Positions 1 through 11,359 of a DNA stretch of 26,413 bases are shown here, piece after piece. The DNA is from Davidsoniella eucalypti. Taxonomy: Eukaryota > Ascomycota > Sordariomycetes > Microascales > Ceratocystidaceae. Position 1 is the stretch's first letter; each line of letters begins with the position of its first letter. Under the pieces are notes generated by a model that saw only the letters and a program-made list of their open reading frames with translations, did not search any database and was not told the DNA's origin. Made by a program: the position numbers and the translations under genes. The stretch is taken from positions 1-26,413 of the forward strand of contig RMBW01000218.1 of the NCBI GenBank assembly GCA_004009845.1, written 5' to 3'.

Positions 1-33
1 AGGGTTGCCAAATCTGTGTTTGTACTACAAGTT

Positions 34-81
34 TTTATTTTTAATTCATTAATCTTATGGAGCTATAGAGCTATGCAGATA
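34..81 (-). mobile_element. Ultra-short A-tailed retroposon-like insertion, copy A
   Basis: On the minus strand this reads as a 38-bp body (43-80) followed by an A-rich tail (34-42). It is flanked by an exact 11-bp direct repeat, TACTACAAGTT, at 23-33 and 82-92, as expected for a target-site duplication made by target-primed reverse transcription. The body matches two other insertions in the window (bodies 7159-7196 and 14826-14863) with two substitutions relative to the 14.8-kb copy. The start of the body can fold: arm ATCTT pairs with AAGAT, and an inner AGCT pairs with AGCT around a CTAT loop, though this copy has ATCTG in the outer arm. It has no coding capacity. It could instead be the 3' end of a LINE truncated at a fixed point. 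Confidence 0.7.
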
Positions 82-92
82 TACTACAAGTT

Positions 93-3000
93 GTTAATAT
101 TTCAGTGAATAAAGGCTATATTATTATCATAAGTCAAGAGGTAAACTCATTAGTGCTGGTAGATTTCAACTGAATGTAAAGATATTCCAATTGTATCACT
201 GTGGTTGGAGATCATCATCGAGATTCACGATGTCATTTACATGGAATAATTAGTATGTTTAGTACATATTCAAGTGCTGAGAAAGCTAGTGGCTGTTAGA
301 GATACAATGACAAAGGGTATATTAGCGAAGCTGGTGGAGTTGATGAATCAAGGAATAGCTTTAGCATAAGACGATGATATATATATTTGGTTTTAGGTTC
401 ATAGCATAGTAGATGAAGATTCAAGTAAAAACACAATAAGAAATATACACAGGGCTAAGTGGGTGAATGAATACATGATTAAGTATATGTTCGCTACACT
501 ATCACTATTAAGCATGAATGGCTTTAACGGAATGAAATAGCCAATGAATTGTAAATTCATGATGATTCATATTAACAAAGACATCACATAACAATAGTAC
601 AAGGCGAAATAAAACAATACAGCTAATGTATAATACAGGTGAAGAGTATTAATAGTAAACAAGATGGAAGTTTTTAAATGAAGAACAAGTCTGTTATTTA
701 ATTATAGAAAATGAAGGTAGTAGAATTATATTTTAATTCCGTAGTCATATTAGCAACTAGATGAGGGTTGTAATTCGATAGGCGAGATCGGAAAATAGGA
801 TATTATTGTAAGGGTTAAAAGGGTTATTGAGATGTGGAAATATAAACAAATGATTAAAAACTCAAAACAAGGAAAACGATTACTGGTTAACAGAAATTGC
901 TTTTGTGTAAGATATAAACAGTGTATGCTAGGGGCTAATTAAATTATAATGAGAACCTGGGAGTGTAAATTTATATAACGTCGTAAAGTAGATCTGAACT
1001 TTCGTGTAGATTGAAATAAGCATTTAATGGAAATGAAGTCACTAGATTTTACTAATAACTTGAAGGTTGTTTAACAATTGAACTACAATTATAGCTTGTA
1101 ATAACAAGACTTCATTGGGTAAAGAGATGTCTGTTTGTAGTAATTCTAGAAGAATAGCATGTGGGAAAATGGAGAAGGGGATGTGGTATAAGTTGAAATA
1201 TGACAGAAAGATTTCAATATATAGGTAAAGTTTCACATTTACTTCTGTAAAACTAGTAGTAGAATGATTAGTGATTTCTAGTAACAAGATTGTAAGTCAC
1301 ATAAGATCGAAAGCTAAGTAATAGAACAATGTATTGTATATAAAACAATGAATGCAATGATAATAAGCCTTAGTATGGTAGATGTACTCTACATGTATGT
1401 TTAGGGTTAGATAGAACAAAGGAGTGATTTTGTTGGAATACGTTCTTGTCATAACTCACTGGTTACTTTGTAAAATTGACCACAATAAACTACGGGATTA
1501 TGGTGATATTTTTACACGCTTGATTACTAGTATTGCAACATCAGCCTTGAGATTTGAGATTCTTTTCTCGAAATAGATGTAACACAATAAGCTCTGGTTT
1601 GAGCTATCAAAAAGACGCCTTCCTGATCGGACTGATTGAGTGACGTTTTGTGAGTAAGCAAGATAGAAGAAGTTCGTTTGCCTTGAAGTTTGTTTTACCA
1701 AAATCTGGGGTGAGAGAAAGGGACGAGAAAAGGAAGACAAGTTCAATTCATCCTATGAATCCTTGTGTCTTTGGTAAAATCTTGCATCAAATAATATCAA
1801 GGACAAGGGAAAACTACAGCCAAATATTTGTCGCTGTTCTCGCAATCATATGCACTTATGGCGTCATAGAAATAACGAGTGCTATATTCTATACTGCAGG
1901 GCAACTCTAGCTGTAAATTACTTGGGATATGGCCGGACTTCAAAAGCCTGCCAAAAACCTGCAAGTGAGTTAACCCACGGAATTGAACAAGGATGCAACC
2001 TGGATTTGATCTGCAGCGAACATGTGGGACAGCCAAGACGAAGAGAAAGAGAAGCCAGGCTAAGATAAAATCTGAGGTATTATAACCGTATGTGGCATGT
2101 AATCGAGGCGATAAAATTCAATGTCGAAAAGAGAGAAATATCGCATACGTAGTTTTCAGGCTGCTTTGGATATCTTCTTTAATAGCCCAGAGAATTCACC
2201 ACAAATACGTGAACGGATTTAGCCATTGTAAACTCAAAGCTTTCTTTTTCTTTTTCTTTTTTTCTTTTTTGCCAGATGCGTGGTTTTCAGTTCACATGGG
2301 GCAATTTTATGGGCTTGTTTTGCTTGCATGGATTTCCCGACTTTGGTAATCATATTTGTAGTCAAGAATGTACAGTTATATTTGGCCGGCTCAGCAACTA
2401 TGAAGACGAGATAAGCTGTGCTAGGCCTAGTTGAGCCGCTATAGCAGCTTAGCTTAGCACTACAATTGGAGGTTGATTGTGGGGCATGCTAAAGTAACCA
2501 TGCTGGCCTTCTTATAGGGCGACAGAGAGCCTTATAGCGGAAACCGTGTCATAATTATACGCCTACACAAACACATTATACAATAAATTTACTACTATAA
2601 AACTTTGTCCTCGATTGTGATGACAGGCCCCGCAAAATCACTTGTGCACAAGAGTTAATTTAGTGTCGCTAATTGGTTAGTCGCACCTAATCCCTATAAT
2701 TTTTTTTTATATATATAAAAGATATAAACAAAGCAAGGACAGGCTTAACATTGGCCAAGAGTAGTAGAGGCCGGAGAGAATCAGAAGCAAAAGGTACGAG
2801 TAGCAAAACAGGAGCAGAAGCAGAAGCACTGATGCTTGAAATTGCCCCTCTAGGAATATGCAGCATCTTTGACACATTTTGCCGTTGTTGAAGCTTCGTT
2901 ACATACACGCATAAGTACAGCTGATAGCACAAGTCTTGACTTCAGCTGACAAGAAAGAAGCCTGTGTTAATCTGTGATTATGTTGCCTACTTTTGCCTCT
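93..3000. other. AT-rich intergenic region with no supported gene
   Basis: No reading frame here shows a recognisable domain, signal peptide or coding-like composition; the short open frames are scattered and AT-biased. A pyrimidine tract of repeated CTTTTT units occupies 2241-2270, and a T-run followed by alternating TA lies at about 2701-2718. I see no transposon ends and no RNA gene. Confidence 0.6.
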
Positions 3001-3109
3001 CTAGTCTGTTCGCAGCAGCATGGCAACTACATATTACACCCCTTTTTGGCACCTAGAAGTTATAGGACTTCAGCTTGTCTCTTTATAGCCACCCAACAAT
3101 ATCATGTTC

Positions 3110-3116
3110 TATAAAG
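3110..3116 (+). promoter_or_regulatory. Possible TATA box of the permease gene
   Basis: TATAAAG lies 233 bp upstream of the permease ATG. It is followed by a long C/T-rich leader (about 3130-3340), which is common in front of expressed fungal genes. The ATG itself has the favourable context CACCATGG (3345-3352). The transcription start is not visible, so the assignment rests on position and composition only. Confidence 0.35.
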
Positions 3117-3348
3117 AGCGTAGCATGTCCACTCCCAAAACTCAGATTCACCTGTCTTGACTCCATCTACAACAACCTCGTCTTTCTCAATCAGTATTTC
3201 CCTTCATATTCCTTACTTTGTGCTTCTCTGCCTCTTTCTCCAATAACTATTATCGTTATCACACATATATCAGCTACCACCCTCGTCCTTCTCCTTGCCC
3301 ACTTCTATAACAGATCAGGATCTTGCCTTGCCAATCACCATCTCCACC

Positions 3349-5615
3349 ATGGTTCGTGACGTCGGGTCCCTTCCGGGCAAATTGACGGCGGCCGCCGATT
3401 CCGAGAAAAGGGGATCGATGACCTTCTTCAGCTCGTCGTCAACCGACTCGCCCGTTGTCATCACTGACAACGAGAGCTCGAACCAGGACCATACGCACCG
3501 CAAGCTGAGGTCTCGCCATATCCAATTGATTGGTAAGTGTTTTCCACTTCTATTGTCCCCCCTAGCAGCTCTTCCCTCTTGTCAATACGCCCTTCCAACA
3601 GATCTACCATCCCCACCCTTTCTCTGCAGTCTTCCATTGTTCTTCTTGCCTTCTTCCCTGTAGCACAGCCATTGCCCCACGGTCGATCTTCCATATCGCT
3701 TCCATTCCCTTGGAATATCCGCTGTGTTCCTCAAAGAAACCTACCTCCCGCCCTATATTACTCGATTGATTGACTAACATGCTTCTTCTCATGCAGGCAT
3801 TGGTGGTACCATTGGAACTGCCCTCTACGTAAGTATAAGTAACGGGTTGCTAATAGCCACACGGCTAGATGGTTACATATATCCTTTGATGTTCCTTCTG
3901 CCCTGTCCGACATATCGTTGTAGCCTACCAGTTCGCTTACCATTTTGTCTGTCATCTTATAGGTTCAAATAGGCAAAGGTCTCATTGCGGGTGGCCCCGC
4001 CTCCCTCTTGATTGCCTTTTCAATCTGGTGTACTATTATCCTTGCAGTCACCACTTCCATGGCTGAGATGGTCACATACCTGCCCATCTCATCGCCTTTC
4101 ATCACGTTTGCCGGTCGCTACATTGATGAGGCCTTTGGTTTTGCTGCTGGTTGGAACTTCTTCATCTTCGAAGCTGCCATGGTTCCGTTTGAAATCGTCG
4201 CCTGCAATGTCATCATCCAGTATTGGACTGAAGCCATTCCTACTGGAGTGATTATTGCCATCATCGTCGTTCTCTATGGAGTCATCAACCTCCTGGCTGT
4301 CAAGTGGTATGGTGAAGTCGAATTCTGGGCCGCCCTGGGTAAAATGATTTTGATCATTGCTCTTATCATCTTCACCTTCATCGTCATGCTGGGTGGAAAT
4401 CCTCTTGGTGATCGGTTCGGTTTCCGCTACTGGAAAGATCCTGGTGCCTTCACCACGATATACTACCCAGGCAAGTTGGGGTACTTCCTTGGTTTCATGC
4501 AGTGCCTGATTCAGGCCTCTTTCATCATTGCTGGTCCCGACTACGTTTCCATGGCAGCTGGAGAGACGATCAACCCTCGTCAAGTCTTGCCCAAGGCCTA
4601 CAACGCCGTCTTCTATCGTCTAACTGTCTTCTTCATCCTGGGTGCGCTGTGTGTTGGAATCCTGCTTCCCTACGACGATCAAACCCTTATCGATGCGTTC
4701 CTCAACGACAAGCCAGGTGCCGCGGCTTCCCCGTAAGTTCTTCCAAGTCTCTATCGAATTAGATTAGGCTCTCTTGGGTTTCCGTTTTACTAACACATAC
4801 CAATAGCTATGTCGTTGCCATGGCTCGCCTCAAGATTGGAGTTCTGCCCCACATCATCAATGCACTTGTGCTCACAGCTGCGTTCGTAAGTTCCACCTCT
4901 CCATAGATTTCACACACATGTCATATCCCTTGTCTTCTCTCCCTTGTTTTTTATCTCTTCAAAATATAGTCAACTAACCACATTCATTTCACAGAGTGCC
5001 GGAAACAGCTACGTATACTGTGCTTCCCGTTCTCTTCTTGGTTTAGCTCTAGAAAGAAAGGCGCCGCGCTTCTTCGTCACTTGCAACAAAGACGGAGTGC
5101 CATACTACTGTACTGCTGCCGTTTTAGCTGTTGCTTTCCTGAGTTTCCTTCAGCTCAGCTCTAGCTCGGCCAAGGTCCTGACGTGGTTTGTCTCTCTGGT
5201 CACTGCGTCACAGCTGATGAACTTTGCAGTCATGAGCGCGGCATACCTAGCCTTTTTCTACGCCTGCAAGACGCAGGGTGTCGACCGGAATACCCTACCG
5301 TACACCAGTGCTTTCCAGCCCTTTGCCGCCTGGTACTCCCTGGTCGGTACGATCATCATGACGTTTGTTGGTGGCTACGCCGTCTTTCTCCCCGGTCACT
5401 GGAGTGTCACGACGTTTCTGTTTTCGTACACCATGGTCGGTGTCTTCCCGGTCATGTTCATCGTGTACAAGATCGTCAAGCGGACAACTTGGCGCCGCCC
5501 AGAGGAAGTCGATCTGTTCACTGGCGTTCGGGAAATCGAGGAATATGAGAACAGTTACATTCCGGAGACAAACCTTGGCCTCTACGATCGTGTGCTTGAT
5601 CGCATATTCGGGTAA
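3349..5615 (+). CDS. Amino-acid permease, YAT/APC family (561 aa, 5 exons)
   Basis: Predicted plasma-membrane amino acid:proton symporter. Inferred exons are 3349-3532, 3797-3828, 3963-4732, 4807-4885 and 4995-5615; all four introns (264, 134, 74 and 109 bp) are GT-AG and keep one frame. The protein has a hydrophilic, Ser-rich N-terminal tail of about 55 residues followed by about 12 hydrophobic segments. The first carries the APC signature GGTIGTALY (residues 65-72 region). Other family motifs are FGFAAGWNFF, NPRQVLPKAYNAVFYR near residues 275-290, and SAGNSYVYCASR at 356-367 after the last intron. Length and motif order match intact fungal YAT permeases. The sequence resembles dicarboxylic amino-acid (Dip5-like) permeases, but substrate cannot be assigned from sequence. 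The first intron is long for a fungal gene. No neighbouring gene suggests a cluster. Confidence 0.92.
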
Positions 5616-5675
5616 TGGTGGAAGGTGTTCACTGGCGTCCGGGAAATCGAGTATGTTCGGGTGATGATGGAAGGT
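5516..5675 (+). repeat. Partial local duplication of the permease gene 3' end
   Basis: Bases 5516-5540, inside the last exon, recur at 5627-5651 with one difference. Bases 5604-5627, spanning the stop codon, recur at 5652-5675 with a few differences. In the second copy the two blocks are joined directly, so the sequence matching 5541-5603 is missing. The copy lies in the 3' untranslated region and does not change the protein. The simplest reading is a tandem duplication of the gene end followed by an internal deletion of about 63 bp. Confidence 0.75.
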
Positions 5676-5969
5676 GATGGCTGTTTTGTTGTTAGACGAG
5701 TACATATTTAGGATTGGTCTGTATCTTTCTATACAGCATAAGTATATTAGATACTTTGTTGAGGTATGCCTTACGGCTCACGTTTGTTTTTTTGGGATCC
5801 GATTTGGATTCAGTTTGCATCATGGACTTTGTTTTTATTGTACATTCAGATGATTGTGGAACAAAATGTCCTACTAAATGATGTCTCTTTTGTGGGATTA
5901 GAAATTCCTTTATATAAATATAAAAAAATCTTAAAACCCAAGTCAAAAACAGGCACTAATAAACAGACT
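5676..5969. other. AT-rich spacer downstream of the permease gene
   Basis: This is the likely permease 3' flank, running into AT-rich DNA. An open frame covers part of it (from 5766), but residues encoded before about 5970 are compositionally unlike protein-coding sequence. No terminator motif can be named. Confidence 0.4.
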
Positions 5970-6248
5970 TCACTTCTGATCGAAGACGAGGAGGGAGGAA
6001 ACGCCCATATAATTGGACCCGACGTCACCCGTGACTCTCAAGTCTTGGCTGACTATCTGGTAATGTTACACCCGTCGACTGGAATTATGTGGGTGATTAA
6101 GCCTCAGGCCAACCCTGCTGCAGGGCCTGTTATCTTTGCTCGTGTCAAGAAACAGCCTCTTGGAATGGTGGTGTCAATGTCTCCCAGTGCCAAAAAACTC
6201 AAGATAGTAGAAAAGCTTCTCGAGCCGTGGGGGGCGCAGTTACTCTAA
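5970..6248 (+). pseudogene. Fragment of a fungal transcription-factor-like gene (linker region)
   Basis: About 90 codons of good coding composition sit in AT-rich DNA. The encoded stretch contains IGPDVTRDSQVLADYL, then FARVKKQPLGM, then KLKIVEKLLEPWG. From memory of the family, this order resembles the segment between the zinc cluster and the Fungal_trans domain of some Zn2Cys6 regulators. Homology stops abruptly at a TAA (6246-6248), where the family would be expected to continue, and no zinc cluster precedes it. The frame stays open upstream to 5766, but that part does not look like protein. I read it as a relic of a larger gene. A short independent gene is possible but less likely. Confidence 0.4.
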
Positions 6249-6372
6249 GCTTGGCATATCAAACTACCGAAGTGATCGACATGCTCGCTTACCGGGCATC
6301 TGTGATATATAGGTGGGGAAGTCCGCATCATTGTAAAACAAAACATGGTGTATAACCTTCTATGTAGAAATG

Positions 6373-6654
6373 TCATGTCACTAGATCACCTACAAGCAAT
6401 AGCAACAGAATGGTCCAGTCGGACACGTTCATAAGCGGGTTTTCCACTGAATTTTGGCGCACGGTTCTTATGATTTCGTCCCGGCTCTTTTCCGCTGGCT
6501 CGCGAAGTTCCGGTCGTGCAGATGAGAGGTGAAAGGCAGCAACGATGCACACAGCACACCGGACCATCAGGTCGTGATAAGCCAGAGGAAGAATTTCAAA
6601 TCGATAGCCATTGGCCTCGTCATCATACATGACCATAACTAGCGACACATAGTT
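6373..6654 (-). pseudogene. Fragment of a fungal-specific transcription factor (PF11951-like)
   Basis: A minus-strand open frame of 91 codons starts at 6648, with a possible AG splice acceptor just upstream. The peptide has features typical of the Fungal_trans_2 (PF11951) domain of Zn2Cys6 regulators: YDDEANGYRFEILPLAYHDL, an alanine-rich AVCIVAAFHLSS helix, RPELREPAEKSRDEI, and a WTILLLLLVGDLVT end where family members normally run on. A TGA follows at once. No DNA-binding zinc cluster and no remaining C-terminal half were found on either side. It is opposite in strand to the neighbouring fragment and appears to come from a different subfamily. Function is presumably lost. Confidence 0.45.
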
Positions 6655-7132
6655 TGAAACTACAAAACGTTACTTAGATAATACTTACAAAATAATTTTC
6701 AAAGAATGATTAATTTATCGTAGTGATCTTTGAGCAAGCTCAACATATAAAAAGGAATTACCAACTGAAGAGAAACAAAACTGTCTCAAACATTTATGCC
6801 ATGATGATTCACAAAGTAAATAGAAGTTTTAATTGGTTTTACAGAGAGATTAGGCTATCAGTTAAATGTCATTATTTATCAAAGGCTAACATAGTATTGG
6901 CCAACAAAATCAGATTATCAGATTATCTAGATTTGGCACGCATCTCTTAACTTCTTAATTGTTGGCCTTTCGCAGCACTGAGAAACTCCGTCTCGCCAAA
7001 GGAAGTAAAGATAACTATATATTACATTTCTTGTAACTAGTTAGTCAACCAGAGAAAAAATCGAAGTAATCCTTGTCCACCTAAATTCGTTGATCTAAAT
7101 GAACTTCGTTTACTAACTTGGGCAGATACTGC
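6655..7132. other. AT-rich DNA with no recognisable feature
   Basis: No supported open reading frame, RNA gene or repeat end is visible. Short open frames such as 6723-6950 (+) encode AT-biased peptides with no motif. Confidence 0.5.
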
Positions 7133-7145
7133 AAGACCAAGTTTT

Positions 7146-7196
7146 TTTAATATTTTTTAATTCATTTATCTTATGGAGCAATAGAGCTATGAAGAT
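7146..7196 (-). mobile_element. Ultra-short A-tailed retroposon-like insertion, copy B
   Basis: The body (7159-7196) is again 38 bp and differs from the 14.8-kb copy at one position (an A for T in the middle). The tail on the minus strand is A-rich with an interrupting T. Direct repeats AAGACCAAGTTTT (13 bp) flank it at 7133-7145 and 7197-7209, abutting the body exactly. The terminal hairpin arms ATCTT and AAGAT are intact here. Confidence 0.72.
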
Positions 7197-7209
7197 AAGA
7201 CCAAGTTTT

Positions 7210-7815
7210 AATCTAACGTAAAGTTGTATTATCCCAAAAAGAGAATTGAGACTTATACACAACAATATAAGCAGGGAAAAGTCCGACACTAAAGCCTCGA
7301 ATTAAGTAGACATAGTTAACTTCGAGCTTCCACATCGCAAATATGACGATATCGTTTCCTACGAACTAGGTCTGTTTTGTTGACTCTGGCATCTCATTAC
7401 ATATATGTCCCCTAAGCACCAAAAATGCCCTCAAGCCTTATTTCATTGGCTACTATTGAGGTATTAGGACTTTGGCAGAAAACGAAAATTAGAAGTCGAA
7501 GATTATAGAGAATTAGTAATCAAGACAGATGCCTGAGTAATGCTCAGCCTTGAGAAGCCGCCTATGTTCCAAGTTTAGAACATAAATAACTCACCATCTC
7601 TAGAACTGTATAGTAGTCGTGAAGCGGTAGTTAAGAAAAATGTGATAACAAGCCTGCTATAAGAGATTCTAGTAGGATTACATAAATGATCCAATTCATC
7701 TACCGAGCACAATCTTGACAAACCACTTCTCGATAAGGCCCAAGTAATAATGGCTCCAAGCAGACACTGACTAGCCGGACTAGTTTCATCTGTGTACTTT
7801 CTTTTCTGGCACTGT
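7210..7815. other. AT-rich DNA with no supported gene
   Basis: A 90-codon minus-strand open frame at 7575-7847 has no recognisable motif, and its N-terminal part is encoded by the tandem repeat that begins at 7816. I found no transposon termini and no RNA gene. Confidence 0.45.
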
Positions 7816-8027
7816 GTTATGAAATAACACTCGCAGACCCTCCGCATGAAGCTTAGACTTGATGTACAGTCTCACCTTTCCAATTTTGGTGACAACGATT
7901 CATGCATTGAGGCTTCGACTGGATGGTTACGAAATAACAGTCGCAGAACCTCCGCATGAAACTTAGACTTGATGTACAGTCTCACCTTTCCGATGTTGGT
8001 GACAACGATTCATGCATTGAGGTTTAG
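7816..8027. repeat. Imperfect tandem duplication, period 110 bp
   Basis: Copy 1 (7816-7925) and copy 2 (7926-8027, slightly shorter) align with a constant offset of 110 bp. Long stretches are identical, including ACTTGATGTACAGTCTCACC and GACAACGATTCATGCATTGA, with about ten substitutions elsewhere. It lies immediately left of a probable LTR, so it may be part of a degraded retroelement. No coding role is apparent. Confidence 0.8.
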
Positions 8028-8456
8028 AGTGCATACACAGCCAACACGGCATTGCCTCGAACTTCTGTCCGTAGACCAGACTCTCCTGTTTCTTTCTCTC
8101 TCGGGTTAACATATATAGCTTGCTTGTATCTTTTTTCTGTTCTCCTTTTGCCTTCCCCCTCCAAGCTTACAACTCCCTGTGTACCTGACCTACTGGTGCA
8201 ACCTCCTCTTCTTGTTCCTGTTCTTATTCTTATCTTTGCTCCTGCTCCTGTTCTTACCTTCTTGTCCCCGCTCTTGTTCCTATCTTCGCTCCGGCTCCTG
8301 TCCTGATTTAGTCCCGATTTACTTAATTTATTATTCTGTGTAACTCTATTATCCTGAAAACTCCGAAACCACCTTCGAGTGACTACTCTCCCAGTGATCA
8401 CTGGTTTCCCTTTGAATTCCTGCCTGCCCGTTCTTTACACACTGTGGATTCCGACA
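8028..8456 (-). mobile_element. Probable LTR of a Ty1/copia-type element, one end defined
   Basis: On the minus strand the sequence begins TGTCGGAATCCACAG at 8456, which resembles the start of many fungal copia LTRs (TGTnGGAATCC). About 60 bp further in is a perfect 14-bp palindrome, CCAGTGATCACTGG (8390-8403); GATCAC-type palindromes are also common in such LTRs. The 429 bp inside differ in composition from the AT-rich surroundings. The other end was not located and no target duplication matching GGAAT (8457-8461) was found to the left, so the left coordinate is arbitrary. No polyprotein gene is attached. Confidence 0.35.
8206..8306. repeat. Degenerate hexanucleotide repeat
   Basis: Units related to GCTCCT, GTTCTT and ATCTTT follow one another for about 100 bp on the plus strand. 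This gives the minus strand a purine-rich run that encodes Arg, Gly and Lys-rich peptide in an open frame (8024-8401). That frame is best explained by the repeat and not by a gene. Confidence 0.55.
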
Positions 8457-8504
8457 GGAATTTCTTGAGTTTAGTTTTGGCAAGTCCGGAAGGTCTCTCT
8501 AGGC

Positions 8505-8536
8505 ATATATATATATATAACTATATATCTCTCTCT
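8505..8536. repeat. AT and CT microsatellite
   Basis: An alternating AT run (8505-8519) is followed by a short CT run. Simple-sequence DNA of no evident function. Confidence 0.7.
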
Positions 8537-11357
8537 CAACATATGGTTTTAAGAGTGGCCTCCTCGAAATCTACTTGAAGATTGGTCCCTGCTACTTTCC
8601 ATCGTGAAAACTCCATTAAGTTAGTTGGTCAACTGCAAATATTGATCTGTAACAGGAATTGATGTCGTGTCAATATACATTTGGATGCTCAGAATAATAC
8701 AGTGAGATGATATAGGTGATGAAAGGGTAGTTCTAGTGTCTAGTCCCGTTGCCTGGGGATGAGAATTCTCTGTGCCTCTGAAGATGGTTACACTCATTGA
8801 CCGAAGGAAAATTGTCAAGAAGGTAGATACAAAGATACAACTTGCAACAATGGGCATTGGGGTCTTGCAGAAAGGGTATTTTTGTTACAATTGTGCATAA
8901 TCCACAAGAAGATTCTAGAGAGTTTCAACACCATGCAGAGCGGTTGCCGGATTAATGGCAGCTTTACTAGTGCTATGAGAACCTCCAAACATGCCGAGTA
9001 CATCAAGAAGAACGATGCACTAGCCATACTGTCTCTATAATTTCTAGCTTCCAATACAAGTTATCAGCTACATCTGAAGCATGGATGTTCTATGCATGGA
9101 GTTCGAGATCTATCCACCATAGATTGAGCCATTTTCACTCACGTAGATTCTAGAAACTACATGGTATTACATTTGTTCAGACAATAGAGAAATTAAATTG
9201 TGAGAAAGAATAGAATTATAATGATTACCTAGATCACAATGTGGAGATGGACGAGTTGAAGTGGAATCATAATCATCAACTAAAATGGGACTTATGGCAT
9301 TCAAGCTGTATCTTTTTTTCATGCCTCACGTTATTTGTATTGATACTAGGTATTGTATGACTACAACGTGATATCCGCCTACGCGTTATGTATAAATGCT
9401 GTTATTGTGGCCCGGAAGCTGAACTAACAAATGAAGATATGATTCTGGCATCAGCTATGAAAGAGGATACCCAGGAGAAGAAGATTGACTTTTCTACACT
9501 GTATAGGGCAATTATAAACAATATTTATCCTGTGAAATGATGACTGTTTTTGAAGTATATAGTTATGGATGAAAATTCTCAACTTTGTAAGCAGTTTCAA
9601 CCCGAGTCTTGTTACAGTTGTCCATAATTGCCTCTGTCTTGAATGCCATATCCATGAGTTAAAATCTTTGATGCAAAGGATGCAGTGATAACAAAGATTA
9701 CAAAGGTTTTAGAATGGCAAAAACGTTGAGTATTGCTCATGTTGTCAATGCTATCGGTCAACTGCTTTCCTCGGCGATAGTAGAGAGCAACACCGAAATA
9801 CTTATCTACCTTTTTCACATGGAAATCTGTGTAGACATAAAACTAAAGCTGAACCTGATATAGACACACTAAGCTCAGTGTTATTATCGTATGTTTTTAG
9901 TAACGTTAAGTATTTTGTTTCATTGATAATTGACGACTTACGTTCCATTGCAAGCGTCGAGAGACTATATAGATATTTGTTGAGCTAAACGAACGTATGT
10001 TCATCAGGTGTTGTTGTGTGGCTGTAGTTCACCTTAGAGCTTTATAAATATTGTTCGCTTGTATATGGCTGCTATGTATGCCGGTATCACACATTATTGA
10101 AAGACAATACTGGAGAAAATCAGAGCACATACATAATGATATATATAGTTATTAGGAATTGAGTTGCTCTTGGAACTAACATATCACTGTAGTTGTATAT
10201 ACAATCCTCTTCTCTTGACTCCTCAGTTAAAACAATAATATGGGCACCTTTATATAAAATACTATGCTACCTTGTATTGATGAATTTGCAAAGGTATCTA
10301 ACAGTGTGGCTTGAATCATAAAAGTTCGAAATTTTCGTTGTGCATTTGATACAATATTAATGCTGTAATGTATACCCACAATATTAGTATCATTATGTAT
10401 CATAACCTTTCAGGCTATACCAATTGCAATAATGTTGCCTTGAACATTAAGAGGCACTATAGAATAATACGACTTGTATTCACTATGCCAGTACTCATAG
10501 CTAGCTACATACACTACTATAAAAAATGTATATGGCTGGGCTTTTCGCAACTCTACGTTTTACTTGGTGATATCAGAAGTCCCAACTTTTGTTATCGGCA
10601 CAATTTTGACACCAGACAGTCAGTATGTGACAAATATTTCCATCACTTGAGTCCTTGCCAAACTCTGCAATGATAATATCAAAATACTTGATACACTTGA
10701 TGTTCCTAAATCAACTTCTATTTGATCGTAAGCCATCTCTAAACTCAAAGATAGGTTGACTTCTCTCAATCTCTCATCCTTCAATTTCAATTATAAACAA
10801 CCCACGGCTTGAGAAAATGTTTCTTAGGTCATTTGATCATGATGATTTATAAACCGGGGGCAAACTAAAGAGACACTCCTGCCACAGAACAAATGAACAA
10901 ACTACAGAATCATTACGTATTGGTAATCAAATGAGAAAGGGGCCATCTTGTCACAGCTAACCAAAAGATCTCTTGATATCGGTAATAACAGTTCAGCTTG
11001 TTTTAGCTCTTAGTTTTGGATCCTTTCTCTTTTTCATGTTAGAAAAAGAGTTTAAGTCTACTTGGGGATTTCAAAAAAGCTCAATATATTCAAGTACCGC
11101 AATTGACTAGATAGATCAAGTATATTCTACAAGCGGGATTCAAATACATCATAATTTTTCTATAATCTGAGTAGTAATTAGTATATATGTCTCTGGAATT
11201 TTCTATATTGTCATCATGGTTATGCTGTTTATCAGGGTTGGGTCTTCACACCGAGCTCGCCGCTACGGTAATGCTGTGTATTTGTCAAGGTTGAAACAAT
11301 AATTCCTAATCATCAAATTATCGCCCCTTCGGTCTTATCATCTCTATCCTAACAACG
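8537..11357. other. Gene-poor AT-rich block
   Basis: Nearly 3 kb without a supported gene. Open frames are short (up to about 100 codons, e.g. 10368-10673 +) and show no domain or coding composition. The stretch 8640-9060 has somewhat higher GC and could be old transposon sequence, but I could not identify a protein family in any frame. TpA-rich composition would fit repeat-induced point mutation, which I cannot quantify here. Confidence 0.4.
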
Positions 11358-11359
11358 TA

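Noticed and set aside
1433..1446. TGTTGGAATACG resembling an LTR start
   Set aside because: No matching second end, no target duplication and no further similarity to the LTRs at 16.8-17.4 kb.
2092..2349. Short plus-strand open frame with a poly-Phe run
   Set aside because: The Phe run comes from a CTTTTT tract and the rest has no coding signature.
2405..2460. Possible hairpin built from GTGCTA and TAGCAC
   Set aside because: Arms are only six bases with a long loop, expected by chance.
4089..4583. A 164-codon minus-strand open frame
   Set aside because: It is fully antisense to permease exon 3, acidic and without motifs.
8024..8401. A 125-codon minus-strand Arg/Gly-rich protein
   Set aside because: Produced by a degenerate hexanucleotide repeat within a probable LTR; no start context or domain.
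9612..9818. 68-codon minus-strand frame in the gene desert
   Set aside because: Reasonable amino-acid mix, but no family recognised and no splice or start support; left as unannotated.
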